Assembly: GCF_009827395.1 (NCBI RefSeq)
Contig: NZ_WTYX01000002.1
Span: 124,001-188,000, forward strand
Length of the DNA stretch: 64,000 nucleotides
Origin: Pontixanthobacter aquaemixtae
GTDB taxonomy: Bacteria > Pseudomonadota > Alphaproteobacteria > Sphingomonadales > Sphingomonadaceae
Reading direction: 5' to 3'
Every line of letters starts with the position of its first letter. Position 1 is the first letter of the stretch. This document shows, piece after piece, positions 61,456 through 64,000 of this stretch. Both the position numbers and the translations under genes were made by a program. The notes beneath the pieces were generated by a model that was not told the DNA's origin, did no database searches, and saw only the letters and a program-made list of their open reading frames with translations.

Positions 61456-62814
61456 TTATCCGGCTGCTCTTTCCAAGCGGCGCCGCGCGGTGTCTTCACC
61501 CAGAACGGGGAGAAGTTCTCCCATATCGGGGCCGGAATGTTGCCCGGTCAGCGCCTGCCGCAAAGGAAGGAACAGCGCCTTGCCGTTGCGGCCGGTCTCT
61601 TGCTTGAGAGCACCCGTCAGATCACCCCACGGATTGTCGCCCCATGCCAGTGTTTCTGCCGCCAGTTTGAGATAGGCGCGATCGTCTTCTGAAAAGTCGG
61701 GCAGATCAATCGGGCCGGTGACAATTTTCCAATAATCATGCGCGCCGCTGACCGTTTCCAGATTGGGCCGGACCGCGTGCCATGCCTCCTCGCCCATCCC
61801 TTCGGGAAGGCGGTGCTTGACCTGCTCATACTCCATCTGGTGGACCAAAGCGGTGTTGATCCGGTCCAATTCGGCATCGTCGAATTTGGCCGGAGCGCGG
61901 CTGAAACTTTCGAGAGCGAATGTGTCGAGCAGAACCTGCATATCGGCAATCGGTTCGACCGGCTGCGATGTGCCCAGCCGCGCGAGCAAGGCAATGATCG
62001 CCTGCGGTTCAATGTCGCGTTCGCGAAAGGCGTCGCAGCCAAGCGAGCCGAGCCGTTTGGACAGCTTGCCTTCCTTGCCAACCAAAAGGGCTTCATGCGC
62101 GAAATGCGGGCACGCGCTCGCAATGGTGCAGTCGTCATCGTCAGCAGCCTGGAGCGCGCGGAACATCTGGACCTGCACCGCCGTGTTGGACACGTGGTCC
62201 TCCCCGCGCAGCACGTCGGTGATGCCCATCTCGATATCGTCGACCGCGCTGGGCAGCATATAGAGCCATGAACCGTCTTCGCGCCGGACCACCGGATCGG
62301 ACAGCATCGCGGGATCGAATTTCTGCGGCCCGCGCACGCCGTCGTTCCAGTCGATCATCTCCGCATGATCGAGTTTGAAGCGCCAGTGCGGGCGGATGCC
62401 TTCTGCCTCTTTCGCGGCATGGTCCGCATCGGTCAGGTCCAGCCCGGCACGGTCATAGATCGGCGGCTTGCCGCGCCCGAGCAAGACCTTGCGCTTGAGA
62501 TCGAGTTCCTGCGCGGTTTCATAGCAGCGATAGAGCCGCCCGGCTTCGACCAGCCGGTCAAATGCTGCCTCGTAATACGCCAGCCGCTGCGATTGCCGTT
62601 CCTCTCCATCAGGGTGCAGACCCAACCACGCCAGATCCGCGCGAATCGCCTCGACATATTCCTCTTTGCTCCGCTCGGGATCGGTATCGTCGATCCGCAG
62701 CATGAATTTGCCGCCATTCTTCTGCGCGACCATCCAATTGTGCAGCGCAGTGCGGATGTTGCCGACATGGAGGCGGCCCGTGGGAGACGGGGCGAAACGT
62801 GTAATCGTGGTCAT
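61456..62814 (-). CDS. gltX: Glutamyl-tRNA synthetase
   Basis: A 452-aa class I synthetase from the ATG at 62814 (MTTITRFAPSPTGRLHVGN). The HIGH-type signature is PTGRLHVGNIRTAL (about 10-23), and the KMSKS-type signature appears as EGKLSKRLGS (about 242-251). It charges tRNA-Glu, and in many alphaproteobacteria also tRNA-Gln for the amidotransferase route. The frame continues upstream into the divergent gene but that part is not coding. An 81-base region separates it from the serine hydrolase gene. Confidence 0.95.
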   Translation of the reverse strand: MTTITRFAPSPTGRLHVGNIRTALHNWMVAQKNGGKFMLRIDDTDPERSKEEYVEAIRADLAWLGLHPDGEERQSQRLAYYEAAFDRLVEAGRLYRCYETAQELDLKRKVLLGRGKPPIYDRAGLDLTDADHAAKEAEGIRPHWRFKLDHAEMIDWNDGVRGPQKFDPAMLSDPVVRREDGSWLYMLPSAVDDIEMGITDVLRGEDHVSNTAVQVQMFRALQAADDDDCTIASACPHFAHEALLVGKEGKLSKRLGSLGCDAFRERDIEPQAIIALLARLGTSQPVEPIADMQVLLDTFALESFSRAPAKFDDAELDRINTALVHQMEYEQVKHRLPEGMGEEAWHAVRPNLETVSGAHDYWKIVTGPIDLPDFSEDDRAYLKLAAETLAWGDNPWGDLTGALKQETGRNGKALFLPLRQALTGQHSGPDMGELLPVLGEDTARRRLERAAG

Positions 62815-62895
62815 GCGCCAGCGGTTAGCCTGTGTGGGAACGGCGGACAAGCAACATACTTCCCAAACGGCTCTGCTGTGGTTAGCGTCCGGCCC

Positions 62896-64000
62896 ATGAT
62901 GAATGACAGCACGCTCGCCAAAGCTATCGAAAAAGCCGGCCTTGCCGGTGCCTCCGCCATGATCGTCGACAAGGACGGCACCCGCTTCGAAGGCGCTTGG
63001 GGAAAAGCCAATGCCGCAACCGGCGCACCGATGAAGCTGGATACCATTTGCCAGATCGCGTCGATGACCAAGGCAGTGGTTTCGGTCGCGGCGATGCAAT
63101 TGGTCGAACAGGGCAAACTGACGCTCGATGGACCGATCAGCGATGTTCTGCCCGAACTTGCGGATGCGCAGGTTCTGGACGGTTTTGCCGATGACGGCAC
63201 ACCGCAATTGCGCGCGGCCAAACGGCCGATCACGCTACGTCACTTGCTGACCCATACCGCCGGCTTCGGCTATCATTTTGTCCAGATCGAGATCCTGAAA
63301 TATCTGCAGGCCACGGGAATGCCTGCCCCCGGATCGATGGGCAATTATACGCTGCCCTTGCTGTTCGATCCGGGCGAAAGGTGGGAATATGGGGTCGGCA
63401 CCGATTGGGTCGGATTTGCCGTTGCCGCCGCCAGCGGAATGACGCTTGGCGACTATTTACAGCACCATATCTTCGCGCCTCTGGGAATGACCGATTCCGC
63501 GTTCCGCCAGACCTTACCGGCAGATGCCGCCGCGGTGCATATACGCGGTCAGGATGGCGCTTTGGATGTGCTGCCGGTCAATCTTGGCGCAGGCGAGGTC
63601 CAAAGCGGCGGAGGCGGATTGTCGTCAACCGCGCCCGATTATGCGCGTTTCCTGCGGATGATTTTGCGCGAAGGCGAATTGGACGGACAACGGATTGTCA
63701 GCGCAGAGACCATCGCCGAAATGTCGCGCAACCAGATCGGCGATATAAGGGCCGGATACATGGGCACATCGATGCCCGAACTGGCGCAGCCTTTCGACAC
63801 ATTCCCCGATCAACATACCGGATGGGGATTGGGCTTCCTGATCAATCCGGACGCCATCGAAGGTCGCCGTTCTGCAAACAGCCTCGCCTGGGCGGGGATC
63901 TTCAATTCTTACTACTGGATCGATCCGAGCGAAGGCGTGGCGGGCGTGTTTGTCAGCCAGCTGTCGCCCTTTGGTGATCCGGGCGCGCTGGATTGTTTCG
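62896..64000 (+). CDS. Serine hydrolase (class C beta-lactamase family), truncated by window
   Basis: An open frame of 368 codons from the ATG at 62896 runs off the right edge. The active-site Ser-x-x-Lys is ASMTKA (about 55-60), and the second motif is YGVGTDW (about 165), in place of Tyr-x-Asn. The third motif region reads AWAGIFNSYYWIDP (about 335-348) instead of KTG, typical of the esterase/peptidase branch of this fold. No signal peptide is visible, so it is probably cytosolic. The exact substrate is unknown. Confidence 0.88.
   Translation, partial: MMNDSTLAKAIEKAGLAGASAMIVDKDGTRFEGAWGKANAATGAPMKLDTICQIASMTKAVVSVAAMQLVEQGKLTLDGPISDVLPELADAQVLDGFADDGTPQLRAAKRPITLRHLLTHTAGFGYHFVQIEILKYLQATGMPAPGSMGNYTLPLLFDPGERWEYGVGTDWVGFAVAAASGMTLGDYLQHHIFAPLGMTDSAFRQTLPADAAAVHIRGQDGALDVLPVNLGAGEVQSGGGGLSSTAPDYARFLRMILREGELDGQRIVSAETIAEMSRNQIGDIRAGYMGTSMPELAQPFDTFPDQHTGWGLGFLINPDAIEGRRSANSLAWAGIFNSYYWIDPSEGVAGVFVSQLSPFGDPGALDCF

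Noticed and set aside
63381-63977. 198-aa plus-strand frame near the right edge
   Set aside because: It is an out-of-frame shadow of the serine hydrolase gene, which is open from 62896 through the edge with SMTK and YGV motifs.
1-64000. CRISPR array
   Set aside because: No regularly spaced identical repeats of 24-40 bases with unique spacers are visible, and no cas genes occur.

Overview
The window reads as the chromosome of an alphaproteobacterium of the order Sphingomonadales, most likely an Erythrobacteraceae-type marine or aquatic strain. This rests on the high G+C codon use, the gene set (DUF2312, DUF1244, an NDUFA9-like complex I protein, a PQQ alcohol dehydrogenase, purT/purU, a LytTR membrane regulator) and the sphingomonad-style conjugative element. 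The assignment comes from family recognition and was not checked by a search.

Positions 1 to about 28,650 are the right-hand part of an integrated conjugative element (ICE or IME). It ends at the 3' end of a tRNA-Leu(CAG) gene (28,653-28,739), next to a tyrosine integrase (27,263-28,486). From the left edge inward it carries a type I Zorya anti-phage operon (zorA, zorB and a zorC that runs off the window; zorD would lie outside), a divergent pair of DNA-binding regulators with an S24/LexA-type repressor, an HNH nuclease, a MobF relaxase-helicase, a TraD/VirD4-type coupling protein, a small relaxosome-type protein with a candidate oriT beside it, SSB, a DUF2493 protein, an ArdC anti-restriction protein, a large ParB-like protein, a giant methyltransferase/strawberry-notch helicase, a CHC2/Toprim primase-like protein, a lytic transglycosylase, a membrane-anchored thermonuclease and several small element-specific proteins. 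An unrecognised cargo gene with a PD-(D/E)XK-like motif (17,086-18,153) sits on the opposite strand between ardC and parB. No mating-pair-formation (virB) genes are visible; they would have to lie left of the window. Several element genes share a 5' leader in which the Shine-Dalgarno sequence can be paired away in a hairpin.

Positions 28,740-64,000 are ordinary chromosome, with one AT-richer island at about 32,340-34,200. That island is the most interesting part of the window. It looks like a retron: a clear sigma70-type promoter with an adjacent inverted repeat, a 270-nt highly structured non-coding segment (candidate msr-msd RNA), a 61-aa putative membrane protein, an XRE-type HTH protein and a reverse transcriptase carrying the retron hallmarks NAxxH, YLDD and VTG.

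The rest of the chromosome holds an NfeD/SPFH membrane pair; an oxidation cluster (dienelactone hydrolase, PQQ-cytochrome alcohol dehydrogenase, alpha/beta hydrolase, aldehyde dehydrogenase, phosphatase-like protein); a minus-strand run of oxidoreductases ending in purU and a nitronate monooxygenase; katG; a LytTR regulator; purT; a CPA-type antiporter; lysC; ubiG; GDPD; an ArsC-like protein; ruvC; a YebC-type regulator; small conserved proteins; pyk; gltX; and a serine hydrolase cut by the right edge. A 136-bp inverted-repeat element (59,390-59,525) resembles a miniature mobile element.
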